Shown: positions 1 to 11,473, counted from the stretch's first letter. The stretch: 64,000 nucleotides of DNA from Neoarius graeffei (GCF_027579695.1 NC_083571.1:73542279-73606278), one strand, 5' to 3'. Translations and numbers: made by a program. Notes: generated from the sequence alone by a model not told the origin.

Positions 1-219
1 ACAAGTCATTCTACCAAAGAATGGTTAAAGAAGAATAAAGTTAATGTTTTGGAATGGCCAAGTCAAAGTCCTGACCTTAATCCAATCGAAATGCTGTGGA
101 ACGACCTGAAGCGAGCAGCTGATGCGAGAAAACCCTCCAACATCTCAGAGGTGAAGCTATTCTGTATGGAGGAATGGGCTAAAATTCCTGTTGTTTCAGA
201 AATTCAGACTGATTACTAG
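1..219 (+). pseudogene. Tc1-like transposase, C-terminal remnant (unit A)
   Basis: An open frame runs from the window edge to a TAG at 217-219. It reads as the C-terminal 72 residues of a Tc1/mariner transposase. The strongly conserved [12 protein letters not shown] block, which holds the last acidic residue of the DDE triad, is followed by MLWNDLKR and an EEWAKIP segment. The N-terminal DNA-binding domain and first two catalytic residues are not in the window. The matching pieces in units B and C start abruptly, so this is probably a truncated relic used here as a landmark of the duplication. Confidence 0.85.
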
Positions 220-469
220 GACTGTGAGTTACATTCTCTGAAGTTCCTGCACTGCAACTGATTTGAGTGGCAGATGACTTCTAGATGATGTTACTACCAT
301 TACGACACATCATCAGTTGGGTACGTGCACATCACTGGGTGTTTTGGCCTTTGATCACAACATACCCTCAGCTGAGGCAAGCAACCTCTCCCAGCTTGAA
401 CAGTTCTGCAAAAAGGAATGGGGGAATGACTGTGTAACCTCGGTGAATATGATAATAAATTAATAGAAG

Positions 470-1390
470 CTTAGATCAATACTAAATCAAGCGCAGCGGT
501 AACAGCCAATCAGGTAACTACAGCACCATTGCTGGAGGGAGGGAGAATAATTAGAGCAAGAGCAGAACGCTAGAGACGGCAGATGGAAAAGTCGAAAACG
601 CGAGGAAAAGAGAAAGTAAATAGGAGTAAAAGAAGTGCATTTTGAGGTTTTACGTCTTGTTTTTCTTTCATTCTTGGGGAAAAATTTTATTCACCTGCTG
701 TCCACGTTGCTGGATCCTGTTTTATTTGAGTTTTGAACGAGGATTTGGCCAGGTTTTTTAGTTGGGATCACTGGTGTGTGAAAACACCTGGAGCTGTGGA
801 AAGAAGATGGCGAGCTACCCATAGGAGAGACACTGGGAGGATCACCTATTCTGCAAAACTCACCTGCACACTGTGGACAAAGACACTGATTCTAACATTT
901 GGATCATGGTAGCACAAAACTATCAGGTTTTTGCAGCAATACACAGTGAATTTCATTTGGACTGATAGAATACTTGGATAAAGGACTGGTGATACACCAA
1001 ACTGTGGAAATTTGAGTAATTGCTTATATATATTGATCTGTGAGATCTGAGATTTGAGATGTATTTTTGATATTTTATTGAACTGTGTTTCTTTCTTTTT
1101 TTTTCTTGGACAGTTTTTCTGGGACAGTTTGTAGCGGTTCCTACAAAAAGGAAACAAAAGTCAGAAGTGCGATCCCAAAGAGCTCACCACACAGTCAGTG
1201 TCAAGCTTGGGTTAGGCACTTTCACTTTCAGCGCTGGAGCCAGCAGAAGTGGGTGATGCATTGTGCCATGTGCATTGTGTGCAGCGAGCATGCAGAAGCC
1301 AGGAATTTGTTTGGATTAACCTCCAAAACTAAGTTGCTAATAAAATTACAACCTTTTCTGGTTTTAAAAGTACCAATTAGGACCATATAG
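470..1390. other. Conserved non-genic stretch present in all three units
   Basis: This stretch recurs at about 24430-25570 in unit B and 54720-57180 in unit C (there split by a hAT). It holds CCAAT motifs (GCCAATCAGG near 507), purine-rich sequence and a region able to encode about 95-110 residues on the plus strand in each unit. The substitutions between copies in that frame are mostly amino-acid changing and no family is recognisable, so I do not call a gene. It may be an old transposon or LTR body. Confidence 0.4.
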
Positions 1391-1422
1391 ACCCTTTTTA
1401 TTTTGTGCTACATTAGGTAGAG

Positions 1423-1428
1423 GTGTGT

Positions 1429-1459
<31 letters not shown>

Positions 1460-1461
1460 GG
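1423..1461. repeat. (TG)n followed by poly-G
   Basis: Simple repeat of GT dinucleotides running into about 20 G residues. The run is expanded differently in unit B (25612-25660) and nearly absent in unit C (57215-57229), showing copy-specific slippage. Confidence 0.95.
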
Positions 1462-1880
1462 ATTTTTTCCAAACCTGAACCTGATCCAATAAAAAATCTG
1501 ACCAATCAGGTAATTGATTACATGTAACGTTGTCTGAGCATGGGCTATTTTTCCCGAACATCTTTGTACATCCGTGTTGCATCAATGAAGGAGAAGTTGA
1601 TTGTAGAAGTGTCAAAGAATCCCTAAAACTGTGACATTTTCCCACAACAGCCAACATCCTATAGCCAGGATTATAGATGTGCTGTGACTGCTCCAGACTG
1701 GAAATAAATTCAGGTATAGGTATAATCATAGTTATAGTTATATGTATAGGTACAGCTATAGTTACGTATAGTTAACAGTGTTGTGGGATTAAGTCATAAA
1801 CAGCACTCAATATTTCCTACTATAAGCACCTAAATAAAATTATTAAAATTATAAAATTATATAATTATTTATCTGACAAG

Positions 1881-2241
1881 GGCGGCACGGTGGTGTAGTG
1901 GTTAGCGCTGTCGCCTCACAGCAAGAAGGCCCTGGGTTCGAGCCCCGGGGCCGGCGAGGGCCTTTCTGTGTGGAGTTTGCATGTTCTCCCCGTGTCCGCG
2001 TGGGTTTCCTCTGGGTGCTCCGGTTTCCCCCACAGTCCAAAGACATGCAGGTTAGGTTAACTGGTGACTCTAAATTGACCGTAGGTATGAATGGTTGTCT
2101 GTGTCTATGTGTCAGCCCTGTGATGACCTGGCGACTTGTCCAGAGTGTACCCCGCCTTTCGCCCGTAGTCAGCTGGGATAGGCTCCAGCTTGCCTGCGAC
2201 CCTGTAGAAGGATAAAGCGGCTAGAGATAATGAGATGAGAT
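1881..2241 (+). mobile_element. tRNA-derived SINE, full length
   Basis: The element begins GGCGGCACGGTGGTGTAGTG, with an A-box-like segment and a B box (GGTTCGAGCCC), so the head is tRNA-derived and carries an internal RNA polymerase III promoter. The tail is a short GAGAT repeat. It is flanked by an imperfect target duplication around ATCTGACA. The corresponding site in unit B (about 26061) lacks the SINE, so insertion followed the duplication. Confidence 0.92.
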
Positions 2242-3231
2242 TAATCTGACACTTGTGTACCATCCCGTTGTAGCTTTCATCATCTTTTTCAAAAGAATTA
2301 GAATCAAGAATGCATGACATTGCAAAGAATATTATAGAGTCAGTGTGGACACAAAAGAAGGCAGTGGCGCATATGACGTCACACATGCAGCACTGCTTAC
2401 CAACAAATTGATGCAATCTAATGGCGGACAAGCTTTTAGTGATTTTTGGAACAGAATTCAGATGCAAAAATTTCTTTTGAACAAATTTTTTATTTATCAG
2501 TGAACTTTACAACCTATTTGAGCATATCACACACAGGAAAGTCTGAGATTTTATGATGTAATTTTCAAAAGAATAGGACTGTAAAGATCAATATTAGTTA
2601 AATAAAATCCTTTTACTTGTACATAGTGAATGATGAGGGTCTTCAATGCTGAAAGAAATTACCAGAAGGCTGATACTTAGTCTTGCTGTGAGGCGACAGC
2701 ACTAACCACTACACCACCGTGCCGCCTGTGTATATTGTATTTAAAGAAATAATAAAATTGAATGACACAAATAAAATGTGCAAAATTTATTACATAAAAC
2801 ATTTATAGTTATTTCACACTCCCATACACAATATATAAATTAGTGTATATATAAATGACTTGACTTTGATATATTAGATTATCCTGTTAACTATACATCT
2901 GTTTCAAGAATATTCCTATTGATTTAAATTTAATAAATGAAAGACAGCAATCATTAGGACTGTTTAGAAGTGGAGAAATGTTCAGGTACATCACCACCAT
3001 CATTAAATCCTCAGTTTCATAATTTAAAATTTGTTTTTCTCATGAAAGCAGATATTGTTTATAAAAACACCCGATTCCATTTAGCTTATGAATTAAATAT
3101 TAATAAATAAAAAGCAAATATACATGTTACTGTTTGTGGTGACAAAAGGAACTACTTACAACAGTAGAATAGGTTGAAATGTTAAATAGCATTGTTAAGT
3201 TATTGTGTGCATTTTCTGATCAGGCTTAGAG
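2242..3231. other. AT-rich spacer; holds the unit-A deletion scar
   Basis: No gene is seen. Apart from the SINE remnant at 2683-2727, it is AT-rich and matches unit B, but about 670 bp present in B (about 26505-27180) is missing at the remnant. Confidence 0.6.
2683..2727 (-). mobile_element. SINE 5' end remnant at a deletion breakpoint
   Basis: About 45 bp match the first part of the tRNA-derived SINE on the minus strand, ending in the reversed GGCGGCAC head. The SINE body is missing, and unit B has about 670 bp of unrelated sequence here. The remnant probably marks a deletion that removed most of a SINE and its neighbouring DNA in unit A. Confidence 0.75.
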
Positions 3232-6079
3232 CTAACAGTGCAATGCCGCTGAAAGTAGAAGTGGTAGAAGAGACATCCATATCATGGAAAGTGAGCTGGC
3301 AATCACTGGTGGCATGGAATTACCTGCAAAATATAAACATAAACATAAAATTAAATGTACAAAAATACATCTTTAAACCTAAAGTATACAAGAAATTTGG
3401 GTTTGGATTATTTACAATTAATAAGCACTAATGAATAAATAACAGGAATATCATAGCTTGTTGATACTGACTAATAACATGGGTGACATTGATGGAGTTT
3501 GGCTCAACAGGAAAGGTCAAGCTGCTCACTCCTTTTGCAAGGACGTCTTTCACTTTGGTGTCAGTCACGTTAGCACCAGAAAGGAAAGACATGAGGCTGT
3601 GTGTCACAATAGAACCATTCCTGAAATTGCACAAATAAAGAGATACAGGTGAAAATTCAACCATTAATCAACAAAGAAATAAACATTCAGAGCCATATCC
3701 GTCTTCTTACCTGAACTGGAAGATTTGCATGAGATGGAAGTTTTTAAAGGCTTTCTTGTACAATGGTTCAATCTAAGAAGAAGAAGAAGAAGAATTCGGT
3801 GATCAAAAACCACAGATAAAATGGTTTGTTATTTAGCCATAGATAAATTTAGCAAGAACAACTAATATGCGATGAGACTTACAAATGGCCTAAATCATAT
3901 TCAAATTGTGCCTAATGTGATGTCAATTGAATTGGATTTCACTGAAATTGAACGTGAAAATTTGAACAAAAGGGCAAAAGTCACACATGTCCTGCACACA
4001 CACTGTGAACAGAAATGCATGATTAAAACCAGATGCGTTCTTCGGGTTGTCTTATATGGCAATAGAAGTTTTCATGTGGCAAAATCTCTCATGTTTAGAA
4101 GAATTAAATAAATTGTAAATGGTGGCATTATCTGGAAAACATACCTCACGAGTGACTTTTTCAGCTTTGTCTTTAAATTGTTTAGAATTTGGGTTAGCCA
4201 GTGCTGGCACAAAGGTTTCCTTGATGCGGAAGATCAACGTGAAAACTTCAGTTACTGGTGCAATTGTTGTAGTTGTGCCAGCTGTGTTCGGGGGCGAAGT
4301 CTTGCCCACTGTAAGGTTGATCTCATCTGTGATTGCGGGTGAAGTCACATCCATTGTGGGGTCGATCTCAGCTGTGCTTGCGGGTGAAGTCGGGTCCACT
4401 GCAGAGCCCACCTGAGCTGCACTTTGGGCTGAAGTCATGACCATTGAAGATGATTAGAATAGAATAGTGGACCATAACAAAGTTGAAATCAAAATTAGAA
4501 ACTGATGCTGATAAAACAGAATCTATGACTATCATCTCTGAGGTAAACTGCAGCGTCAGGGGTGGCTCATATCAATGGACTAGCAGGATTAAACACAAAC
4601 ACACACACACTCCAAAGGTAAAAGAAAAATAAATATAAGGTTCCATATTTTAAGCATTCACATCACCTTATCTGCGATTAACAAACATTTTAAAGAGGAT
4701 TCTTTGTGATTTTTTCTTGACCGAGTGTAACAGCACCACTGGCAGAATGATGTGAAGTGCGGCTGTGGGTGAACTGGAACTTGCCCAGTGCTGAAGGCAG
4801 GGATACGCTCTACTGGAGGTTCATACAGCCAATCAGTGCCAGTGTATAACATGATTACAAAGTGTGACACACCCACTGAGTTTTGAGCCCCATTTGGTTA
4901 ATATATTCTAGTCCATGTTGGTGACGTTTCCGTAACACGTCGCCAGGAGGCGCAGTACAGACTCACTCACAGGTGGAATGAATGTGAATGAAGTGGATTA
5001 TTTACTCTATCATTAATCTTCCACGAAAATTATTTTGGAGGAGAAACGGAAAGTTGATGGACTGAGCACATCTATATCAAAGTACAAATTACATAAAAGG
5101 ACAAATGAAAAATCTTTAAGTTCAGTGTTTTGTTTTTTGCTTGAATAAAAGGGTTAGAACTTTTCTGTGTACTGTGTTTGTTATTTAGATGAAACACAGT
5201 TCAGCTTCAAATGCCAAAAGTTAAATATAAACTTTTAAATTATATATAAATTATAGATGTTATTCCCTGCCCCTCCCCCTTTTTAAATGCTGGAAGTAAA
5301 CAATGATAATAAAAAGAAAGCAGTGTGTATTTTCCATGGAACATTTGGAACATTTCTCCCCTATACTACTCTTCTCTGTTTGACCAACTGCAACATTTCC
5401 TGAGTATAGATCATCAGATGTGATCTGCAAATGACAAGAACCATCTCAAATAAGGACTTGATGGATGACATCAAAACAGCGTTTCAACCCAACCCTTGGG
5501 ACGTAATGATATTCAAATTAAATTAATCGACTCATTAAAGCAGCATATGTCACAAATATGACCATCAGCAGATATAGCCAGTTAGGCATTGCTAAGCTAC
5601 CACCATCATGCTGTTTACACAATGAAACCTGAAATAATCTGTCTCACGATCATTCTGACAGGCACTCATACTTCAGTACAGATATGCATCTAAGTGAAAA
5701 CAAGACACTGATAAGTTCTTTGTCATAAAAGGCCAAGCACTTAACACGAGATGTCAGGATAAATCAATAGATCGCTCACTATTTATCACAGAATTCATAG
5801 ATGAATGAAGATTAACGTTAACAAGAACAAGTTTGACAATTTTGTGGTTTACTGCCAATGTTATTGTGTCACAAATGTCACAGTTCTCGAGGAACTTTAG
5901 TATAATATGTAAACTGACAGTAGTTAAATAAAAAAAACCGACCTGTAAATTAATCTACAATGCTATTTCTAGCAAATATATTTCAGCAGGATAATAGAAG
6001 TGACTACAGAAACTGAGATGAAGTTCAGTGAACACTTACCAATCAGACACAAAACGGCCAGTATAATCTTCCTGTCCAT
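3232..6079 (-). CDS. SEA-domain, probably GPI-anchored mucin-like protein, copy A
   Basis: Spliced CDS on the minus strand with exons 6079-6040, 4428-4145, 3772-3711, 3620-3472 and 3323-3232. All junctions are GT-AG and the phases agree, giving 208 residues. Residues 1-18 form a signal peptide (MDRKIILAVLCLIA). About 19-70 is a Ser/Thr/Pro stalk with repeated TSP blocks. About 75-178 is one SEA domain with FRNGSIV at 128-134; in SEA families the G-S bond (131-132) self-cleaves. Four N-glycosylation sequons are visible. The tail, about 187-208, is hydrophobic and ends at the stop with no cytoplasmic part, which suggests a GPI signal, though a short membrane anchor is possible. The family suggests a surface or shed mucin-like protein; the specific role is unknown. 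The ATG opens the signal peptide right after a 5' UTR exon. Confidence 0.86.
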
Positions 6080-6094
6080 GGTGTTGTTTACAAC
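6040..6094 (-). other. Exon 2 of SEA gene copy A (start codon and signal peptide)
   Basis: The acceptor is TTTTAG before 6094. The exon holds 15 untranslated bases, the ATG at 6079 and the start of the signal peptide, then the donor GTAAGT. The exon is identical in copy B. Confidence 0.82.
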
Positions 6095-6418
6095 CTAAAA
6101 GTAAATTATATATCAGATTATATATCAGCTATGCAAGTAAAGTGTCTCTGTGGCTGTATCAATCTTATCTTACTTATCTTCCCTGTTTTATGATTACTGT
6201 TGTCATTTTCCCCCTATTTTATTTCTATTTTATTTATTTTCAATATGTATTCATACATGGTTTTTTATTAATGCTCTTGCTTTTCCATTTTATTTTTCAT
6301 TATTTTAATTGCCTAATTTCACTCATCTCAGTTTTGAAATGTTTTACTGCTTGTAAAGCACTTTGTAACTTTTTGAAAAGTTCAGAATAAATAAAGTTAT
6401 AGCAACAACAGCAACAAC

Positions 6419-6451
<33 letters not shown>

Positions 6452-6532
6452 TTAAATGACAGCTGTATAATTATAATAAGATATTATAAATAGTTGTAAT
6501 TAATTAATTAATTAATTAATTAATTAATTAAT
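6419..6532. repeat. (AAT)n and (AATT)n microsatellites in intron 1
   Basis: Two simple repeats lie in intron 1 of SEA gene A: AAT units around 6419-6450 and AATT units around 6498-6532. Both have longer counterparts in unit B at about 47461-47504 and 47556-47612. Confidence 0.93.
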
Positions 6533-6730
6533 TTGTATATTTAAAGCAATTTTCTTGACAGCAGACAAAATATTCTATCATGTACACTGTAAGTGAATAT
6601 AACATTTTTAAGCATAATATTTCAGTGAATATTAAATATCTTAATATTTAAATGGTCTATAAGAGCCTGATACATTTTATATCATCTTAAAGTCTGATGA
6701 TTCTCGGGAGACAGTAAAGTAATAACTCAC

Positions 6731-6780
6731 CTGAGTCCACAGGTAGCAGAGATGGAGTGTTCTCAGTCTAGTGGCAAAGT
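6731..6780 (-). other. 5' untranslated exon of SEA gene copy A
   Basis: A donor GTGAGT follows base 6731. The exon is inferred to run back to about 6780, where transcription would start about 25-30 bp after the TATA-like box. The same exon and donor exist in unit B at about 47810-47858. It has no start codon in a useful frame, so it is untranslated. Confidence 0.65.
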
Positions 6781-6805
6781 CTAAAATATCGAGCAGGTAA
6801 ATGCG

Positions 6806-6895
6806 ATATTTATTCAACAGGAGTAACAACGTATTTACTCTCATGATGCAAAACCCATGATGTCAAAAGGGCCTGGCAGCCAATCACAGCTTGGC
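6806..6895 (-). promoter_or_regulatory. Putative promoter of SEA gene copy A
   Basis: On the minus strand an ATAAATAT box (6806-6813) lies about 30 bp before the inferred transcript start. A CCAAT-type motif occurs further upstream (6880-6895, in the AGCCAATCACAG stretch). The segment is preserved in unit B at about 47885-47975. This is an inference from motif position only. Confidence 0.45.
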
Positions 6896-7075
6896 TGACA
6901 ACCTGAAAAACAACATTATTACCAAATGACGCTTCCTGCCTTTTTCGTTTATTTATAGCAGGATAAAGAAAGGTTAAAAATAAAATTTAGAATGTGATGA
7001 TAAATTATATAATGTTAATGTTCTCAGAGGATTTTCTGGGGGAAGCCATGGCCCAGTGATTAGAGAAGTGATTAT
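6849..7075. repeat. Partial internal duplication, first copy
   Basis: This sequence, from the TGTCAAAAGGGC stretch to the truncated V-SINE head, recurs with differences at about 10632-10855. Unit B has it once (47940-48145) joined directly to the downstream V-SINE and LINE. Unit A therefore gained about 3.8 kb by duplicating this segment together with the following LINE and hAT end. Confidence 0.75.
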
Positions 7076-7080
7076 ATGTC

Positions 7081-7214
7081 TCTGTATTCGAGCTTTGTGC
7101 TTTACTGTGTATGGTGACCATAAATTACATGCATATTCAAGGCAGGGCCTCACTAAAGTACAGTAGAGGAGCTGCCTTGTCGCAGTATCACGTACTGTCT
7201 GTCCCAGCAGAGCC
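7081..7214 (-). pseudogene. LINE reverse transcriptase C-terminal fragment
   Basis: The minus-strand translation contains LLGQTVRDTATRQ and CTLVRPCLEYACNLWSP, a motif typical of the thumb region just after the reverse transcriptase in vertebrate non-LTR elements. It is a short duplicate of the fragments at 12120-12249 and 49320-49480, and it abuts a hAT terminus at 7215. Confidence 0.8.
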
Positions 7215-7680
7215 CAGGGCTTTACATTAGCACCCGCCCACCCGCCAAATGCGGGTAAAATTCGGCTTTGGCGGGTAATGACTTTAGTCCCACTAGCCAC
7301 TTTGGCGGGTGGTTTATTCTGTGGTATACAATATTTGTAGTTTTCTCTGAAGGCATCTGATCTAATAAACGCATTGCAATGTGATATTACGCAACTCCCA
7401 TGAGCACCTGCATAAACATTTTGACAACATGTTAGAATTGTTTGGAACGTTCATTAACGTCAGATAAAATCAGTGATGCGGTAACCTGCGGTTAATGAAC
7501 GAAGCAACAAAGTTGCTGACGACTGGCAAGCGCACTATTTGGCGGCATATAGCTGGAGTTTCAAACCCTGCTGCTCAGGGAAAAGGGGCAGAGATGCGCA
7601 GCGCCGGAGCAGCATTGTAAAATCCCCGAGGTCCGTGATGCGCAAAGCGCGCACAAACACAGCGGCGCGGGAAGACATCA
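7215..7680 (+). mobile_element. hAT element, left-end copy
   Basis: It starts with CAGGGCTTTACATTAG, the same terminus as at 12250 and 49481, and continues through a GGCGGG-rich stretch. Similarity to 12250-12714 and 49481-49925 stops near 7676. No matching right terminus is found before the next duplicated segment, so this is a truncated copy. Confidence 0.7.
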
Positions 7681-9191
7681 AAATAATCAAGAAACCACAC
7701 CATTGTCTGTGCGCAGCACTGTGATTTAATTACTCTGCAAAGTTATGGTCACTTGCTATCACCCTCACCCATGCAGCCTCCACCCTTTGCGCTTCGCGAT
7801 GTCTGTCAATCTGAAATTGCATGGAGGGCGCGACGTTGAAGCAACATAATTAGGGTGCGAAGTGTCAAACCAAAGGGTTTTTTCTTATGCTGAAAAATAA
7901 GTGACCTACAGTGGCTACATACTGTCATCTTGCATCACGTTTCTCTCCAAGACGTCTCCCTATTTGGCGGATATGAGCCTATTCCCCGAGTGAGTTGGTA
8001 CGGTGGCTCGACCCCGTAGAAAACTTAAAGTTCGGATGAAAGTTAGTTGAATAGGTTACTGACTTGTAGGCCTACATGTTGCCTGCCTGACGCGTGCTTC
8101 TGCCCAACTTGCACGACAGATTACTTGTTGAAAAGGCCCCTTGGATTAGATTGGCCGCGAGCAGACTGAAATGCATGTTAGAACGCTCTCACCTTTTTTG
8201 TAAAGCGTCTTCCAGATCCGAATGGGTAAGGGCAAGTGAAATGGTATAAGGTCTTTAATAAAACTCAGTGTGTGCTTTGACGCACGCATTCGGCAATTTA
8301 GGTCGTTTAACAGAAGCAGCAGTCCAACCTTGGAAACCCGCAGTCCTCAATGTCACCACACACGCTGGCTTTCGTTGGGTGAATACCCAAAGGGGTGGCT
8401 AAGACATCTGTCAAAAGTTACGGAGTTGCATTCCTCAAGAAATATTACGGCAGACCAAGATTATAACATTGAAATGGCATGTTTATTATCACGTAACAAA
8501 ATGTTGTAAACAGTATTATAGAAATAATTTCATTCATTCATTCATTCATTCATTCATTCATTCATTCATTCATATTGTTTCGGTAGAAAACTATGCAATG
8601 CAAAATCGTTTAAACACCAGAAAACCAGAAAAGTGCTGGGCCTCAAGATTCTAGATAGAACGTTCGGACGCTTTTTTTTTTTTTTAGACCCCGGCGAGTA
8701 TTCGGAACCGGCCTTTATTTGTCAGAACACACGCGTACACCCGGCCGTTAAAGGGAACTCGGCGGTTAATTGGAACTCGGCTATTATTTGGTATTTTACG
8801 GTAAATCAACTTGGTATTTAGTGTGTTGTACTTAAAATAGCATTTTCATTCCCATCAAGCATTTAAGTTTAATTCACTCAAGTTTTGATTATACATTACT
8901 TAATTTTTTTAAGGCAAACGGTTTCCTCAAATTTTTTAAGTAAACTCAACTTATCCGGGCTTATATGTATACAAGATAAATAGCATATATGTATTTAAAT
9001 TACATGTTATTTATGCTTGGGTAATAAACCAAATTAATCAAAATGCATCATATTTATGCAATTCTTTTCCATTCAGTACAATCTTAAAGCTGCTTAAGAA
9101 TAATCAGATCAGCTTCTGGATTCAAGACATTTATTAACATTAATGCTTTGGCAGGACCCGAAACACTTTTCTTTAGAACAAATCTTTTGAC

Positions 9192-9223
<32 letters not shown>

Positions 9224-9654
9224 TTTTCAGTGCCCATAGCTGTCGGCGTAAGAAAGGACAGGATGCTTCTCATTATGCCAACTTCTTTCCTTTCCACTTT
9301 CCTTTCTCCTCACGCCTCGTTGTCGGCCTGGGCAATGTCAGTTTCATATTGGACATTAATTTAACATTCAAAATAAAAACGTGATATATCCAGGGAAAAA
9401 TAAGTCTTGTGGAATGAGGGACATTTGTCTTTGTTTTCAAGGTTGGTTTGACAAGGCTTATCTTTGAATTTTGAATGTTAAATTAACGTCCAACACGAAA
9501 CTGACTTCAACCAGAATTTTCCGGAGTTTAGCTTCTTCTTTAGGTCTTCTTCTTCTTCTATGTATCTTTGGCAGCCGGCTTCCAAAAAGTTGCGCTATTG
9601 CCCCCTATTGGACTGACAACGTTTCCGGTTTCCCCATTTCTTCTAATAACTTCT
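7681..9654. other. Gene-free repeat-derived stretch
   Basis: No supported gene is present. It contains an (ATTC)n microsatellite (about 8530-8572), a (TC)n run (about 9197-9222) and TE-like sequence such as the CGGCCGTTAAAGGGAACTCG region (8743-8762). Unit B lacks the segment. Confidence 0.55.
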
Positions 9655-10034
9655 TATCTCATCTCATCTCATCATCTGTAGCCGCTTTATCCTGTTCTAC
9701 AGGGTCGCAGGCGAGCTGGAGCCTATCCCAGCTGACTACAGGCGAAAGGCGGGGTACACCCTGGACAAGTCGCCAGGTCATCACAGGGCTGACACATAGA
9801 CACAGACAACCATTCACACTCACATTCATACCTATGGTCAATTTAGAGTCACCAGTTAACCTAACCTGCATGTCTTTGGACTGTGGGGAAACCAGAGCAC
9901 CCGGAGGAAACCCACGCGGACACGGGGAGAACATGCAAACTCCGCACAGAAAGGCCCTCGCCGGCCACGGGGCTCGAACCCAGACCTTCTTGCTGTAAAG
10001 CAACAGCACTAACCACTGCACCACCGTGCCGCCC
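9655..10034 (-). mobile_element. tRNA-derived SINE, full length, reverse
   Basis: The tail (CATCTC repeats) lies at the left and the GGCGGCACGG head is reversed at about 10034. An imperfect target duplication of the TAATAAC type flanks it (left TAATAACTTC, right TAATAACGTC). The B box is slightly diverged. Confidence 0.9.
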
Positions 10035-10210
10035 CTAATAACGTCTATGAAAATCAATCACATAAATTTTAAAGAACAGAATCATGTTTGTTTTATACCT
10101 TTGATTATTTAAACCATATTAATATATAATAAGTAATTACATTTCATACATCTTAGAATTGATTAAATTATGTAGATTATAATTAATTTTGATGCATACA
10201 TTTGAAACAA

Positions 10211-10584
10211 GGCGGCACGGTGGTGTAGTGGTTAGCGCTGTCGCCTCACAGCAAGAAGGTCTGGGTTCGAGCCCCGTGGCCGGCGAGGGCCTTTCTGTGT
10301 GGAGTTTGCATGTTCTCCCCGTGTCCGCGTGGGTTTCCTCCGGGTGCTCTGGTTTCCCCTACAGTCCAAAGACATGTAGGTTAGGTTAACTGGTGACTCT
10401 AAATTGACCGTAGGTGTGAATGTGAGTGTGAATGGTTGTCTGTGTCTATGTGTCAGCCCTGTGATGACCTGGCGACTTGTCCAGGGTGTACCCCGCCTTT
10501 CGCCTGTAGTCAGCTGGGATAGGCTCCAGCTTGCCTGCGACCCTGTAGAACAGGTTAAAGCGGCTAGAGATAATGAGATGAGAT
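10211..10584 (+). mobile_element. tRNA-derived SINE, full length
   Basis: It runs from the GGCGGCACGGTGGTGTAGTG head, through the GGTTCGAGCCC B box, to a GAGATGAGATG tail. It is absent from unit B, where the flanking duplicate segment is single. Confidence 0.92.
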
Positions 10585-10828
10585 GTATATGCATAAAAAC
10601 TAACTCTGCCATGAATCATTTCTGTGAGTGCATTATGTCAAAAGGGCGTGGGAGCCAAACACAGCTTGGGTGACAACCTGAAAAACAACATTTTTACCAA
10701 ATGACATTTCCTGCATTTTTCATTTGTTTGTTCATTTATTTATAGCAGGATAAAGAAAGGGTAAAAATAAAATTTAGAATGTGATTTTAAATTACATAAT
10801 GTTAATGCTCTCAGAGGATTTTCTGTTG

Positions 10829-11025
10829 GAAGCCATGGCCTAATGATTAGAGAAGCAGCTTTGGGACCAAAAGGTCACAGGTCTGAGTCCCTGGACCAGC
10901 AGGAATCACTGAAGTGCCCTTGAGTAAAACACCTGACACCCCCCCCCCCCAACTGCTTCCCAGGCTGCTTTGGGTCTGTTGTACGTCACTCTGGATCAGA
11001 GCGTCTGCAAAATGCCTGTAATGTT
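10829..11025 (+). mobile_element. V-SINE-like element (unit A)
   Basis: A tRNA-like head (AAGCCATGGCCTAATGATTA) is followed by a central body and a 3' part with CTCTGGATCAGAGCGTCTGC. That 3' part is the conserved segment shared by vertebrate V-SINEs and L2-type LINE tails. The internal poly-C tract is much longer in unit B. The copy in unit B is at about 48108-48335, and a head-only piece is at 7046-7072. Confidence 0.8.
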
Positions 11026-11130
11026 GTTCATACTGCACACTGAGACCACACCCTTGTGTCACCATTCTCTGTACAACATTTAAAAAAGACAAAATCTGAT
11101 CTTTTTAAAATGAATACTATAGTACTATAG

Positions 11131-11244
11131 TACTGTACTTATAAACAAGATTGTAATTTGTGAGTGAAAATAAATGTCTTCATTATATATAATGAAGACA
11201 TTTATTTTCACTCACAAATTACAATCTTGTTTATAAGTACAGTA
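11131..11244. repeat. Perfect 114 bp palindrome
   Basis: Two 57 bp arms meet with no spacer between 11187 and 11188 (centre CATTATATATAATG). Unit B has only one arm at the matching place (about 48423-48478), so the second arm arose in unit A. It can form a long cruciform or RNA hairpin. Confidence 0.95.
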
Positions 11245-11473
11245 AATATAATGTTTAACTAAAACTAAACGCATTCCTCAGATCATTCCAATTCAGTTGC
11301 ATTGGATGTGGAAAAAAAAACAGTAAAATAATTAATTTTAGTTGAAGTCCCACCAAAACTTTTTAATCTCAGCAACACTTTTCTATCCCTCTTCAAACCA
11401 GCAGATGAAGTTATCGTGCCAGGACAGAAAAGAAGCAAAGAACTCAGTTGATTAGTTTGGGCTGGAGCAGGTT

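Noticed and set aside
1085-1390. Recurrent reading frame of about 100 residues in all three units (also 25243-25578 and 56891-57181)
   Set aside because: Changes between copies are mainly amino-acid altering and the frame begins in a poly-T stretch; no domain is recognised. The conservation reflects duplication.
1881-1960. Possible true tRNA genes at the SINE heads
   Set aside because: The A and B boxes are present but no cloverleaf with an acceptor stem closes; they are SINE heads.
1898-2215. Frames of about 100 residues within the SINE copies (also 9659-10057, 16940-17269, 46899-47315)
   Set aside because: They are translations of the SINE itself, open on both strands because of its composition.
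4658-4876. 72-residue minus-strand frame in intron of SEA gene A
   Set aside because: The unit B version is shorter and frame-changed; no exon signals or family.
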